A stretch of DNA of 64,000 bases from Ligula intestinalis. Taxonomy: Eukaryota > Platyhelminthes > Cestoda > Diphyllobothriidea > Diphyllobothriidae. The position numbers were made by a program, and so were the translations under genes. The notes beneath the pieces were generated by a model. That model had not been told where the DNA came from and did no database searches. It saw nothing but the letters and a program-made list of their open reading frames with translations. The DNA is taken from contig JAYGXS010000001.1 of the NCBI GenBank assembly GCA_036362985.1, positions 54,285,568 through 54,349,567 of the forward strand, in the 5' to 3' direction. Below are positions 33,201 to 46,560 of the stretch, piece after piece; within the stretch, counting starts at the first letter, position 1; each line of letters opens with the position of its first letter.

Positions 33201-36200
33201 CATCTGCAGTATTCCAGTTTCCAGATTGGGGATGAAAAAGGTAAACGCTGATGTTGGATCTGCAGTGCGGTCAACGATTAAAATATTCAGAAAGTTGAAT
33301 CATATCTTTCTAAAATTTTGCATGCGCTGAGCACACTAAGTAGCCTAGTTGCATTTCCTGCTTATCATATACTTGGCATCATGTCAAGAGGCAAAGGCAG
33401 ACTGCACTGGTTTTTGTTAATTCATTTTTTCAGAGCTAATAAACTTAAAAACGGTGACTAAATCACGTCCCAATTAAATCCAGCCAAGCTGCTAAAGGAG
33501 ACAGCTCCCGAAATAAGCGAGCCACTCATATTTTGCTTCTCGGAATCATCTTGTACTGGGTGTCTACCCTTCGATTGGAACCGTGCAAGTATCATTCTAT
33601 ACTTTAAGAGTGGATTTCGCGGAACTGCAAATAAACAGAGAAGGCTGATACTACCGTGACCTCCCATGCCCCGCGCCGTCATTGCAATTCTCTGCGCGGC
33701 TCTCGGGCCAGCCGCATGCTTTTTTTGCAAGGCTATTAAGCACGCGCACGCCGTAGGTCCTTACGTTCTTGGTTATCATCTTCAAAACTGACTAAGATAA
33801 AGAATTCTTTCGGTGGCCGCTAGGATGACTGCCACTCGGCTAGAGCTTCAGATTCTGCCCGCTAGGGTGCAGACCTACGCTCATCCGTCAGTTAACTCCC
33901 TCCGATCTATTCTCCACACCCTCTTTGTAGAATAAACTGTTTCTACCACGATGACCTCCCGTGACTTCCCTTCTTCTAAGGAGCCTGTCCTGAAGATCGT
34001 ACTGCCTAGCGCTTGTCCCTATTAACTTCATTCCCCGCGATATTTTTGAATCGTGACATGATATGAACCCCAACATTTGATGTGGCTGACTTTAATCATA
34101 ATCAGACGTTCTTCGACTTCGAATGGATTTTCGTTTGTCCTCGTATGTGACCACGATATGGAAATCCAGCCACTGACATCCCATTGTGAAGCCATATGGA
34201 GCTTCTCAACCGCTCATAGCGCATCAGCCCAGGCTATGGTTCCTTACCAATCCAGCAGTTTCCACACCTCGTTCCCAAACTTTGACCTTCTTTCTACTGC
34301 CAACGGTATCTCTCACTTCTATCAACTGACACTGAAATGGCACTGACACTGGCTTGCTCATTCATGCCACTGATGGAACTCACACTCGCACGGCTTACTC
34401 ATGCCCACCACAGTAACACATGCTGTTCAAATCCTTCCGTCGGTATGTACCTCATTCCCTTTATTTGACTAGTCTCCCTCCTTCCACTAGGACAGTGATC
34501 GCATCTTCTTCCACAAAGTGTGATTTCATACGGTTTCCGGACGAACTACGATTTTGATAAATCATTTACACTGCAGTGGACTTAAACCAACTATAAATAA
34601 ACCTGAGCCGGTAAGAGAACCGGCTCTACAGTGAAAAAAAGTGCAACGCGTATGAAGATTTTGCGGAGAGCGACCCAAATGTTTAAAGTTTCGTGATAAA
34701 TGTACCCTGAAAGCAGACAGGTCAACCTCAATTATTTTCCTACAAGAAGCTAAGAAGAGTGCAGACACTTTTTTCCGCATTATGCCTGATATGGACTGTT
34801 GCTTCGTAACCAGCAGTCTTCGCGCAGACTTTGCGCCGTCATCCACCTTAAATAGAGCACAAATAAACCAGGTACCGATGTACGAAAGTTTTTTTTAATG
34901 ACATAATAGCAATTCGTCTCTCCTCATGTGTGAATTTATTCAAAGGTAAACTCGACATCCAAAATAATAGTTGCATATCAGTCCCACGCATCTGCTTAAT
35001 ACGACGACGATAATTTGCTATAAACTATGATATAGTTCATGTTTATTATTTTAGATCTATGGACAGTATTTTGCAAGAATTATTCAAACAATCTCCATTT
35101 AAGCTATATATTTTCTAGTAGTAAAATATATTCGACTTTGAAAAAGCAAAAAGGGAACCAAAAGTGTCAACATGTCTTTCACTTTTAAAAGACAGCTGAA
35201 AGTAACTGATCGTAGTGGAGACAAAAGCGTTTTTAAAGGGCAAAAATATTGATCTCTTTTTACCATCACTGTTCAAAAAGAGAATCTAATGGCAAATATT
35301 TTATGTGAACTTACGGGCTGGTTGTCGCAAAGCTGATGAACCAGGCTTTGACGTTGTAGCGTAGAAATGGAAACGGATTTCGGAGAGCAAATGCCCCATA
35401 CACGATAAGAAATAGGAAGAACAGGATACCGAGACCCGCCGTCACCGTCAAAACAAACATTCCTAACCCTGCAAAGGCTGCCTTGATATTCTCGACATTC
35501 AGTATGGCGGAGGCGATCATGAAGGCAACGCCGACTGGCGTACACCTGGGAAAATGCAAATGCGTTGCTGATTATATGCTGCCTCTGCCGGTTTCTTATT
35601 AATATATTCTAAATCATTTCTGTATCTGCGATTATTTTTCAAATCGTGGGGAATTCATGTATTGTCTGATATGTGAAGAAACGTAATTTGGTAGTTAACT
35701 GAACTTACTGTAAAAATGCGTTAACGAGTTTGAGAACGACTCCAGCGAGGGACCGAAAGAAGTCCAAGAAAGCTTTCCCAATGTCCCCGGCCTTCCTCGC
35801 TGCCAGGCCAAAGGCGATGCAGACGAGAAGAACGCCTACGAAGTGTGAGCGAAATTTTGACATTGATTAAGAATATGAAGAGCGACGGAAGTCTCATTTG
35901 CAGCAATTGGTAAGATGGCGGTGAGGTCACATAAAAATTTGATTTCTTCCCCTAATACATCTTTCCATTCATATAAATTATAAAAAGGTCTGCTTCAAGA
36001 AAAGTGGCATCAGAATATTGGAATTTTAACAGACACTGAACGACCAAGTGACAAGGGCACTTATCTTCAAATCAAAGCCATTAGCAGAGCAGATGTTAAG
36101 TAAAAGTGATTGGCTACAAAATAGTTTTTATACGTTTTGAACGAGAAACTTCTTCCATAAGAAATTGAAAGTAGCTTAGTAACTTTTAGCTAGGGAGAAC

Positions 36201-39200
36201 ATACTTATTAAGGTCCACACGCCATAAATGGCCACTCCAGTTTTTCATGTCTGTTTCGGTATTCTCATTTCACCCCTCTTGAATTCGCTGTGCATCTGCA
36301 TTTGCTTTCCTGATCAAGGCGGAGCAATCATGTTCCAGGAATGGTTCACTGAACGCATTTCCAACCTACTTAACAGCTCCTCAGGCCCTAAATTTCACAG
36401 ACATCGGTGGTGGAAAGGGTTGGTGATGGACTGAGTTTTCACACATTTATATAAACACTAAGTTTTAAAAGGAGTCTTTTTTGTCCTCTTCAATTGCACA
36501 TTCCTCAAAATTTCTTGATACCTTATTCCTCTCACTATAACTAGCTTACATGTTTCCGGTTCTCACGCTGCAAGTAAAAAGCGGTATGCATCAGTGCGTC
36601 CGCTATTGTGAAACTACATGCAAAGAGTTGGAAGACTGAGACGCACTCGCTGGGACAATAAGTTTATGGATTCGCACTTTTCTTCACATCGGCAAAACAA
36701 GAAGTGCCTTTTTCGAATATTTAAGACAACCAGAGGTGCATTCTTTTTTCACATCTGACCCCATATTCGTGCACCACCTTGAATTTTAGTTCAGCCCTCT
36801 TAAACTTTATAAATTTACTGTGTAAAAACGCCAAATAAATTAAAAGAAATTGATCCAGCCTTTTAAAAAAGAGTATGGGCAAAACATGGAAAAGGATAAA
36901 GTAGTGAAAGGCATAAACTTGAACTGAATATCTGAAATACATACCAATCAGATCAGTGGCGTTTTCGTTTACCCTTTCAGAATATCTTTTTGTTTTATTT
37001 GCATCGTTCCAAAAATACGCAGTTTGTGTCTGAAATGTCATACATATTGATCGTTTACTAAACTTGTCCTTTAAGTATGTTATTGTAAAATACATGAATC
37101 CTGATTTTACGAAAAACAGGGAATATCGAAGGATCAAGAGATCATAGAGAATATCTAACAACAAGAAGTCTAGCAATGCGTATGTTTTTAAAGTGTTCGG
37201 ACTTACGCTAAACAGGGTCATTCCAACGATGTTGTCTGGAAACATGTTCCTAGCCAAAAATAGAGGTGTTTGAAAGACCGGCATTAAAAAAGGTATTTGT
37301 TCGCCTTTTATAATCCCTGTTATGGATTTTAAAATATGCATCTTTCAAACAAGATAACCTAAGTATGCAATACCTACGAAAACCAGAACACAAAAACTGC
37401 ACGCAATACAACATTACGTACAGAAAAAGATCAGCAAAAACATCCGACATTGTAGGAGTCAGTCCCGGATCCCGGACGTCCGCTGATGCTGTCATGTTTA
37501 CGCCAACGCCTGTTGATAAATGGTAACATTGCAGCTGCAGGTTAATAACTCTTTGCTAGATTTTTGTACACTAACATGAAATAATATTCTCCAATAGGTT
37601 ATTTGAAACGGTCCAACGCTCTAAGAAAATGCACTCAAGCCTTCCATAATAAATTGGAAGCAGTAACAGAAAAAAGCCACCTCAACTTTGAAAATAAATT
37701 CGTCTCTATTATGGACCTCCTTGCACGCGTGTATTATCCTTGAAACTAAAGAATTTCTATTTCTGAAGCTTTATATGAACCCTGAGTCACGTTATCAAGT
37801 AGAACTGCTTAGACAAGGCTGCATATCTTAGTACAGTAGTCGCCGGTTATTAAGCCCACCTCGGGCCCATACCAAATTGGGCTTAATAAGCGGCCGGGTC
37901 TATAAACTGTGGGCTTAATAACCGGTGACTACTCTACAGTCCCCCTAATTTGCACTCCACAACCCCTCCTTCAAGAAAGTATGAGCCAGAAATAATCTTC
38001 CTAATTCTCTTTTTTCTTTGCCGGCAATGTTTATTTTCCTATGTCATATGCTCCCTTTATAGATAAGTGGCCTATGGTTGATACAATCGTGATAGCTAAT
38101 ACTGTGAAGCTCAGTAGTATCGCTCCAATTTGCAATCTATGCACTTTCGTCAAGAAGATCATAATAAGCCAGGAATGAAGGTTGCAGCCTTCTTTGACTT
38201 TGCGTAAGACTCAGCCTCTCTTTATAAAGAATTGTCCAAGCCCTGATCAATTCATGTCATGCATGACAAAATACAGAAATGCTAAAACTGCAAGTCAAAG
38301 GAAATAAGCAAGGTCCAAACATGACGAATTTACTAGCTTAACGTTCAAAGTTACTTCAGAGTTCGTCGTCTTATTCATCCTTCCAACTTATTTTCTAGAC
38401 GTGAAACTCAGATAGATATTCTGGAATGTCTTTTTGAGCACCTACTTGTTCTTTAGGGATCATTAAAAATAATGCACGGGTAGATGCCTAACATTGCGAG
38501 TTCTGAGTCAAGAAAACTTTGCCTAGGGATTGAGAGTGTTCATGTCTTATTAGAACCTAATCATTTACTGGCAATTTTCATACAATTTTCAATAAGCCCA
38601 CAGTATTCCGCATGGTAAGCGCCAGCTGCTATTTCCTTTGCGACATCTTTCTGAGCCAAGTGACCGATCATATATTGAGGGTGTGCAAACTGCGTTATTT
38701 CAATAGCCGTTGGCTTGTTAGCCGTCGGTATTAGATATTTCCTTCTTGATACATTAATTCGTTCAGGAGCACTCTCAGAGTAACTAATTGGTGGCAAGCA
38801 CATTAGATATCAGGTAAGTGCTCACGGTAGAAACTTTCGTTTCGTGCTGAAACTTCGGAGAGCTTTGTTTGTTATCCTTTGTCAAAGCGTCAACTGCAAT
38901 TATCTACCAGCAATTTGAATTTGAAACTGTATGTGTCGACCGGAACTTGCACTTTTGCAAACTTGGCTAACAGATTTATGTGCAGGTTTTGTTCAAGTTA
39001 CCTGACTAAGCTTATGTCGCTCAGTTTCACATCATACATCAACATATAACTAAGAATGGGCGCTCATAATAACACATGCTGACTTTCTCGTATTCCGATC
39101 TCCTTTGACCTATACTTATATACCTTCTATATATAATTTAGTAGGCGTAGTTATAATTATTACTCCACTCCAAAACTATAAAATATTTAGATTTCTGCGG

Positions 39201-42200
39201 GCATTTTGAGTTTTATCCGTCTTAGCTTAATTTCTAGTTTATTGTTAGATTTTTAGTTTAATATTAGTTGTAATTTTAGTTAGCTTAATTTTTATTTCAA
39301 TTTAGTTTTTTAACCAACATACGGTGCTAGTCAACTTATCGGAATACAATATTTGTCCAAATGCATGAGAAAGCATTGCAGGTTTAATAAAAATGGGGGA
39401 AAAGCCTTTCTTTCAGGGTTTTATTTTTGATATAGAGTCGATATTGGTTTGTAGCCTATCAACGGGTACTTTTGTGCGCCCATCTTGTTCCCTATTGGTT
39501 GCATTTGCTATTTTACTGGTTATTTAAATAATAATTTCCTGCTTTTTTACGCTGAACATTGATATAAATTTTTTCCTTCCTGTGATACGATTCAACCATA
39601 AAACCCATATTAGCACCACACTCTTAGGACACAATGGTGGGGTTAGCGATATCTAAGTACATCGGCATATGATAATGCTGCTTAAGACATTTCTGCGAGT
39701 GGCGAGGTAAGATATCAGTATTAATTCTACTGAAACTGTGGGATTTCTACGATATTCATTAAGGTTAGCCTTTATAGTCTAATCCTATGAGTTGCTAAAA
39801 GAATTTTCATCATGCGCAGAATAATGTAAACTTAAAGCTCCCTTATCTTCCTTTGGTGTCTTTAAGCCTAGCATCCTAATCCAGTGTGTTTTAAATTTAC
39901 AAATGTCAGGATACGCACGTCATGTGGGTTTGTCATCAGACCTTGGATAATTCCAGTAAGGAAAGGGATCTTAAAATATCACTGACCCATCCAACACGCA
40001 TAACTGCCCAAATCGTTTTCAGATTTGTGCAGCTTGCGAGGTTTTTTTGAAAAAAAAACAAACCAAATTTGAAGGATCGCTGTGTGCAATTTAGTTAAGC
40101 AAAAGTCATATGAGACCATGAAGATGGTATGCATAAAAAAATGATCAAATCGATCATGTTAAGAAAGCGTTCACGTAGAAAATGGACAAACCTGGCTTTA
40201 TTAAGGCACCCATGGCGGTGCCCATTGCAGATCCGGCAAAATTGAAGAAAATAATGTATACCACCGTAAGCAGACTGTCCAGCCCGTGTTCCTTCGGATC
40301 CAACGACGAAATGACTAAAATGAGAATGGTGATGAAACTAAATGCATCGTTGAAGAGGCCTTTAAAAAACCAAAAAAAAGCTGATTATCGCTCCACTGAT
40401 CAAGGTAACTTAACTGACTACGAAGTTGTTTTGAGTCGAAGTGAACCGGACAATCTCGAGGGTGTCATTGGGAGCGTAAGTCTAAGTTTTGGCAGTAAAC
40501 CTAAGAAAATACAGCGATGAGCATCAAATGGTCCCAATCTCATTATAACCACGTCCGTCTCTGAAGAGCTATCGTAGAAGGAGAAAGTTCAGTAACCTGC
40601 AAAACCTTGTTTGGGCATTTATGTTCGCTTAAATGCAGTGCTTTTTAGAACTTAAGTAAGTTGCAAAATAGGTATATTTGAAGCACATCAATGGTCGACT
40701 AGCAACAACGCGTCATCTTAATATATGACTCTGACCAATTATTTGGCTCACTTGATACATCATTAACTGCAGTGGTCGACAACGTTTTGACAGTGCCTGT
40801 CGTATCTACTGCACGATCAGAGTTTGTTTCTATCCGCTTCAACTTAATCCCTAAAGTATTTTTTGCACTTAAGTGTGATTTGTTTAGGAGTCTTTCTCTA
40901 CGCTCAGTTTTACACGTTTTAAAAGTGTGCTGTAACATGTTCAGTGAGTTTTAAAGACGGAGTTAGCGATAAAATGGGAGCTTTCAATCACGGTAGGAGG
41001 AATGCGGAACAAATAATTTGATGGATAATATATATTTGCCATTTAAAAAAGTTCCTTAATTACAGGAATAAGTAAAAACAATGCATAAGGAGGAATATTA
41101 AGAAAATTTCAGTATTGAGTAGAAAATGTTCGAACAAATTGCACTCCCTTGTCCTCTCATTGCTTGTGCAATGATGTCTTTTGGACAGCGGTACATGTAA
41201 GTTTCCTACCTAACGTTTGTGGAATGCCTTACACTCTATTGGACAAATGCTTTTAGTTTCAGATATTGGCAACAGAGCAGCAAGTTAAGCGATGAAATGC
41301 AGCCGCAAAAGGCCGCAAATTTTGTAGCAATTTCACTCATAGCTGTACTAGGCGAAACTAATTTTTCGTAAGATACACTGGACGGCTTCGCTAATTTGGA
41401 GAGAATAAATAGGGTATTATACAATAATCCCTGTTGCATAGGCAAAGTGTTTGGAAGACAGTTGGAATTGGAGTCAATCAGTCAATGAGAGAACACCAAG
41501 GTGATTTCCCGTTACGCTTTTATCTTTACCAGTTCGTTGTTTATTAACAGAAGGCTGAAGCAACAAAGATGTTGCCTTCAGCTGCCATTTAGTACGCACT
41601 GTTTGGAAAATTTTTCGTTTCATAAATAACAAAACATTAATATTTAAAGTGTGAAAGTGCAAAGTGTTCGGGACGTTGTTTGGATCTACAATAAGGCATA
41701 TTTTTAAGACCAGTCGTTTGAAATACTTATTTGCGAGATATTTCTTATCCTCTCAATCATGACATCACGTGTAAAAACTATTTGATAGTACTTTGTTCGG
41801 AAGACAATTTCGTATTGCGTACCTATTTAAACGTAGCTGGTAAAAGATTTAACTTTTATTACCGGCGAAGCTTACCGACAATGAGATTGGAAGCAATAAG
41901 AGGTAGGACGGTCAATTGAAGAAGTCGGATGTAAATTTCGCCCGGCATTTCTAAACATAAACCAAAAATTGAGCTGAAAAACAGCAAATAGATGAGAGTG
42001 GGAAATTGCGACGAAGCATAAGCAATAAAGAATAATATTCTCTTTTAGGATTGCCTGCTTTAAAATTCAAGCTGATGAAAAATGACAAGCTGGCGTCATG
42101 GTGTTTGCTATTGCGAACACTATAACCACATTATTCTCTCGATAAAAAGTATCTCTACTGTCTTCATCTATAATTTTATATGCTGACGTGCGTTGTGAAT

Positions 42201-42839
42201 CCTCTCGTGGCAACCATGTTTTCACCTAGGCGTCCCGCTGTGCAAAAGTTTTGAGATGCAAATTTTCGTACGAACTTTCGTACGAGTTCGTGTTTCAGAT
42301 TCATACAAAAGTTCTTACGAAGTATTTGTGCATTCGTGGTAAATTTGTGTCTCATTTGCTACTAGGGAAGAAGCTTGCTACAGCGCATGACAACCTAAGC
42401 TAGTTAATGAGTTAAGAGAACGTGTGACGTCATCAGAAAAAGCTATTAAAAGCGAAAAAGACTTAGATTCAAATATCTCCTTAATAACCTACAAGAGCAG
42501 TCTATATTTAGATAATTGGGAGTTTGTTTGATGCTTATGTTGCGGTCTTGAGTTTTTTTTAACGCACAAAAAGACATAAAAGGAAATTAATAAAATTTCA
42601 AAAAGCTCACCAATCCACGTAATCGCCACTGGTGAAGGGTTCAACTGTCTTACACCAAATCCGATTCCAAATCCCACAGCCACTCCAATGAGTATGAGGA
42701 TCACGAAGAGGTTTTCACGTAAGCAGCCCACGCAACCACCCTTTTTCTGTTTTGCATTTTCTGACTGCAACTTGTCGTCAGCATCATTGCAGGAGACGGA
42801 CGAGTCACTCTCGAAGTCTGCTGTGTTCTTGGAGGACAT
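30237..42839 (-). CDS. SLC1-family (excitatory amino acid transporter-like) gene, 11 coding exons
   Basis: Exons, in transcript order: 42839-42611, 41950-41876, 40314-40192, 37509-37422, 37249-37207, 37029-36945, 35835-35709, 35545-35315, 32795-32604, 32014-31880, 30372-30237 (TGA). Each has GT/AG borders and all phases agree (1464 nt, 487 residues). Family marks: first membrane helix about 43-63; MPGEIYIRLLQLTVLPLI (78-95) in helix 2; MFPDN (174-178); two NxT sites in the exon 6 loop; VLLVCIAFG (216-224); TPVGVAFMIA (259-268); LRNPFPFL (311-318); TTSP at hairpin 1 (331-334); AIPHIP in hairpin 2; AVDWLLDRMRS in helix 8. SLC1 proteins are plasma-membrane Na+-coupled transporters of acidic or neutral amino acids; the substrate here is unknown. 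The NMDGT motif is replaced by MASGP (366-370). The start is the ATG before SSKNTADF; the frame stays open upstream to 43133, so a longer N-terminus is possible. A tiny extra exon ending near 36550 cannot be excluded. Confidence 0.88.
33465..33735 (+). pseudogene. LINE reverse transcriptase N-terminal fragment
   Basis: The plus-strand frame reads AAKLLKETAPEISEPLIFCF, then CLPFDWNRASI and FKSGFRG, the start of a non-LTR RT (fingers, before the palm). It is a short insertion in intron 8 of the SLC1 gene, opposite to the gene. Confidence 0.6.
37834..37934. mobile_element. 101-bp MITE with TA target duplication
   Basis: The left end CAGTAGTCGCCGGTTATTAA pairs with the right end TTAATAACCGGTGACTACTC; about 24 bp match with few differences. 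TA lies on both sides (37832-37833 and 37935-37936). An extra TGGGCTTAATAAGCGGCCGG lies in the middle. This fits a small non-autonomous Tc1/mariner (pogo-like) element in SLC1 intron 3. Confidence 0.75.
39215..39315. repeat. T-rich low-complexity stretch
   Basis: Imperfect repeats of TTTTAGTTTAAT-like words within SLC1 intron 3. No coding or structural meaning seen. Confidence 0.5.
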
Positions 42840-43135
42840 GTCAGGCGGCTTGCAATATTCAGAAAGGCAACTGAATCGCCGACGCAGTTCAGAACCCTTA
42901 TAAATATTATCATGTCGTCTGAGGCCGCTCTTTTGAAGGGTGGGGGAGGGGTCAGCGTGAGCACGTTCAAAACGTGACCTTGTCGTAAGCACTGAAAAGC
43001 GTGTAAGTGCTGTTTGCGTGTGACTGTAGAGTAGGAGAACCAGCTTGGCAATCCCGATTCTCCGAGTGTCATGCTTAGGTGGAGCTGGGTTCGGATGACG
43101 GGAGTGACCAGACACAACTGCACTTTTTGGCACTG
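42612..43135 (-). promoter_or_regulatory. Probable 5' leader of the SLC1 gene
   Basis: Sequence upstream of ATG 42839 is open in the same frame to ATG 43133 but encodes a basic, low-complexity stretch unlike SLC1 N-termini. I read it as 5' leader or an alternative extended N-terminus. No clear TATA box or initiator could be assigned. Confidence 0.3.
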
Positions 43136-43949
43136 TCTGCTATTTTTTGCACTCTCTCCTGGCACGTGCTTTATCAGTACTGTATGCTCAAAGAACAGTT
43201 CCTATAAGTTTACAATTCTAGGCTACAACTTCACAGTGCACTTTTATGTAGTATAACCGAATGAGTTTTTAATAGCATGTTATTTACTTCCACTTTGGCG
43301 TTAAGTGTGAAAAAGTAAATTTTTTTGAGAAAACAGCATAATCTTCAAGGCAGAGTTCAGCTGCGTTTTGACTTTCAAGTCAAGATAACCCGTAGACTCT
43401 CCTTTGAGCCATAAGTTGATGCATAAAACTTGTTTCCAACGTCCAATGCACGCACGAACCCTTAATCAGAAACATTCAGCGATAAGTGTATGCGCAAACT
43501 TACACTGATATAAGGAAAATTTCCTTATACCCTAAAGGTTTTCAGGTGCAAATATTTATGAGACTGTATCACAGATTCTGGTTTTGCAAAATGTTGATTT
43601 TCTGAACTTAAAGAATCCTGTTCATGCCGGAATGACTGAATAAATAGTCATATGCCATAAACGATACACAAAAACCCCAATGCGCATTTTTCTATACGGG
43701 ATGTAATAACAGCATATCTTATTCATGCGTCTTACAATTTCTAAATTAATTTCTAGAATGTGCAGCATGTTTGAAAAACAATAAATTTTTTTTATTTGAC
43801 TACCATGTGCAAACCTCGGGAACATTAATTTTATTGACAGCCAGATTCGCAGCTAAAGGTAAAAGAGGCACAAGGTGCGAAGTATTTATAATCAACATCG
43901 GTCAACCGAACACATGCATACTGCAATTAGTAGCTCTCGCGATTGCCGC

Positions 43950-46000
43950 TTAGGGTTACATTTGATGCGAAGATGGCCTCGAAGTCCACGTCTGATTTGT
44001 TAATTGTCACCAGATCATCATTCGGCTTTAATGTTGACCTGATAATTAGGTGGCAGTTTGGTCACTGTCCTTCGACTTTTGTTCGCCAGTGCCCTTCTGA
44101 CCCGACTTCGTCTCCTGTTAAGACAATGCCATAGTGCAGAATATGGGAACTGAAGGGCATTGCGCTTGTTGATGGACAGCGGATCCATGACCTATGACTC
44201 CAACACCTTTCAATCCACGCGGTTGTCATCTCTTGCGAATATTTCGGTCTCGTTAAACTTGAAACATGGCCTGAACCCGTCAGATAAGCAGTTAATTTAT
44301 AGCTGTACTCTTTCTTCCCTCACTGGTCCTGCCTCCTCAACCGCTTGCGTCCGGAATAATCACTCGGTTTATTCAATGTAGTTGCTTTGTCCGAAAATGC
44401 ACCAGATTCGTTACGCGACTCGTAAAGTTTGATGTCATTGCAGGAGGGGGAGTTTGGCTTTATGATCCGGTGCCTTGTGGTCGCTTCCGGCCTGCGTGTA
44501 AACCCATCTCCAAGTGTAGTGCGAAGGCGGCCTTCTTCGCTTGTCAAATAATTTGAAAAAATGCAGGGCTGGTCTGATATATTGATTCGTGCCGTTATCA
44601 AACGCAAACCTTAAACGAGGTTACGCGGGTGGCCATTTTCTCTAAGCATTCGTTGGAGATATTGCAAATCGACAAATTGATATTTCGGTTCACTGCAACA
44701 CGTGCTTACACAATTTTTCTTCTGGCTGACTGGTTAATTACTACAGATGTTTGGTTCTTGCATAAAAGTTGTTGGTTTCCAGAATTTTTTTATCTTAAGG
44801 CCACCACATTCTTTGTGGCAGATGAGGATTTTAAGGAAAGCCAGCTGATCGTTTTATTACTCCTCCATCATAAACTGAACGTCCTGAAAGACGCTGTTGA
44901 GACGTGAACTAGATCATTTGATTCCCTTTGATGACGTTGAAAGTATCATCCACATACGGAGTTTAGATTTCAGTCTGCATTTTCAAAGAAACCAGTGATT
45001 CCAAACATTGAAAACCGCAGCAGCTATATGTCCGAAATTGAGCAAACACATGGGTATGCCCTTTAATTGCGCGCAGATTTCTCTCTCGAGCGAAACGAAC
45101 GCCTTAATGCAAAACATCAGGAAATGATGGCTTTAGAGATGTCGGAGACGCTTCTCGATTTCATTGTATTCTTCCCTTAGGAGTACTTTGCTGGTCTTGA
45201 TTACCATGTCCTTCGGGTTATAAGTAAACATTAAAGAGACGTCGAAAATTGCATGACGTTTTTTGGCAGATGACTTACCCCTTTCAGTTTCTCCGAGAAT
45301 TGAGTTGACCAGCTTACTGCTTACGCCGAATCAGCGGTCAGATATGTGAGGCTTCAGAACAGTCACTTGGACAGTCCGTATGATGGAATTCCTTCACGTC
45401 ATATGATTGGTTGGAAAGGAATGCCATATTTTTGCGCTGTTAGAAGATCATGGATCGAGCCAGGGTATTTTCCTGTACTCTCGTCAGGCGTACGTCGATT
45501 GGCGATATTGCACCTGAATTCTTCGTCTCCAACAACGTCGTGCTGATCTTGCATCTCAGCATCTTAATGGGGTTCTTTTAGCAACCAACGAGACAGAGGT
45601 GGCTGGCATGTTGTTTCGACCTTTCTTCTCGGCAGGGACTGAGCTTAATGCTATGAGGAATGACCAATTGCGTCCTGATTGCCGTGGTGACAAATCTGTT
45701 AGCGGGTACCAGTTAGCATATATCTCATTGACCACCGTACCGGCAAAATCCTTTGTGGCGTCTCGATTCCTTTTCACCACCTTTCGCTTCTGCCTCGGTA
45801 TATCAAGCTGTTTTGAAGACTCCCATTGAAAAAACTCCTTGGCCTGACCAGACTAACGATGTCAACCCTTGGACACAACTGCACCCTTACTTTAAATGAA
45901 ACAAAGTGCAACGTCACAACACGTCCCCATCAGGTACTTATCCCAGCCTTGACACACGGTTCAACCAGGTGCATCTGGATGCCGTAGGCGCATAGCCTTC
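43950..46000 (-). mobile_element. Penelope-like element, degraded
   Basis: On the minus strand, in order: FDVSLMFTYNPKDMVIKTSK and REEYNEIEKRLRHL (RT, about 45270-45130), FVSLEREICAQLKGIPM (RT motif, about 45090-45050), RLRTTLGDGFTRRPEATTR (linker, about 44530-44470), and FKFNETEIFARDDNRVD (C-terminal tail, 44265-44214). The CGGC-type endonuclease core between linker and tail is missing or unreadable. Many stops. Confidence 0.65.
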
Positions 46001-46014
46001 ATCTAATGGCTATA

Positions 46015-46560
46015 TTTACCTCATAACCTACGTTGATCGATTTAATTTTTAGGCTGAAGACCGTTCTTTCCCGAAAGTGTGGGCTGAAACCATCGTAAAG
46101 GATTCCATCAGTCTTTGGGTTGCGAGTTGGAGTCTGCTCTTTTGCAAACTATTCTCACTTTTCTTTGGTGCTAGTGCATTCGGTCAACGGCCTACCATTA
46201 ATCTGAGCAATTCCACTGCCAGTTCTAGGCTGCCCTAATTGCTGCAGAAGACCCAGAAAACTGCTCAGACAACTTGCCCCTTGCACTCCTTAATATTTGC
46301 TCGTCAATGTAGCAGTGTAGCGCATCGGGCTGCCTGGTGCGATGGGCATCTCAACCTCTTGTGGTCCTTAAGCGACATTTGAAACTTTTAGATACCGTCT
46401 GCGACAATTTGTGCGCTTGCTTTCTCCACTTCTACCTCGAACATCAACGACGAATTCTTATTTAGAATCTTTTGGCCAACTGCACTCATGTAATCCCATG
46501 CGTAAGCCGCTAAAATAATCATACAAAGGACCGTTCAGTGGTTTCGTACGTAGCAAAAAA
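46015..46560 (+). pseudogene. Gypsy-like integrase remnant
   Basis: Plus-strand frames read ITYVDRFNF, then AEDRSFPKVWAETIVKDSIS (integrase core), RSTAYH, AALIAAEDPENCSDNLPLAL and LLNICSS. These are the order and spacing of a Gypsy integrase catalytic core and its C-terminal side. Several stops and frame changes. No LTR was found nearby. Confidence 0.6.

Noticed and set aside
36228..36434. Small plus-strand gene inside the SLC1 intron (68 codons)
   Set aside because: No motif, not conserved in the duplicate block, wholly intronic.
36550..36575. Micro-exon between SLC1 exons 6 and 7
   Set aside because: A GTAAGC donor with a nearby AG exists in both copies, but exons 6 and 7 already join in phase, so it is not needed and cannot be proven.
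42701..43165. 154-codon minus frame overlapping the first SLC1 exon
   Set aside because: It is in the wrong frame relative to the transporter, with no motifs.
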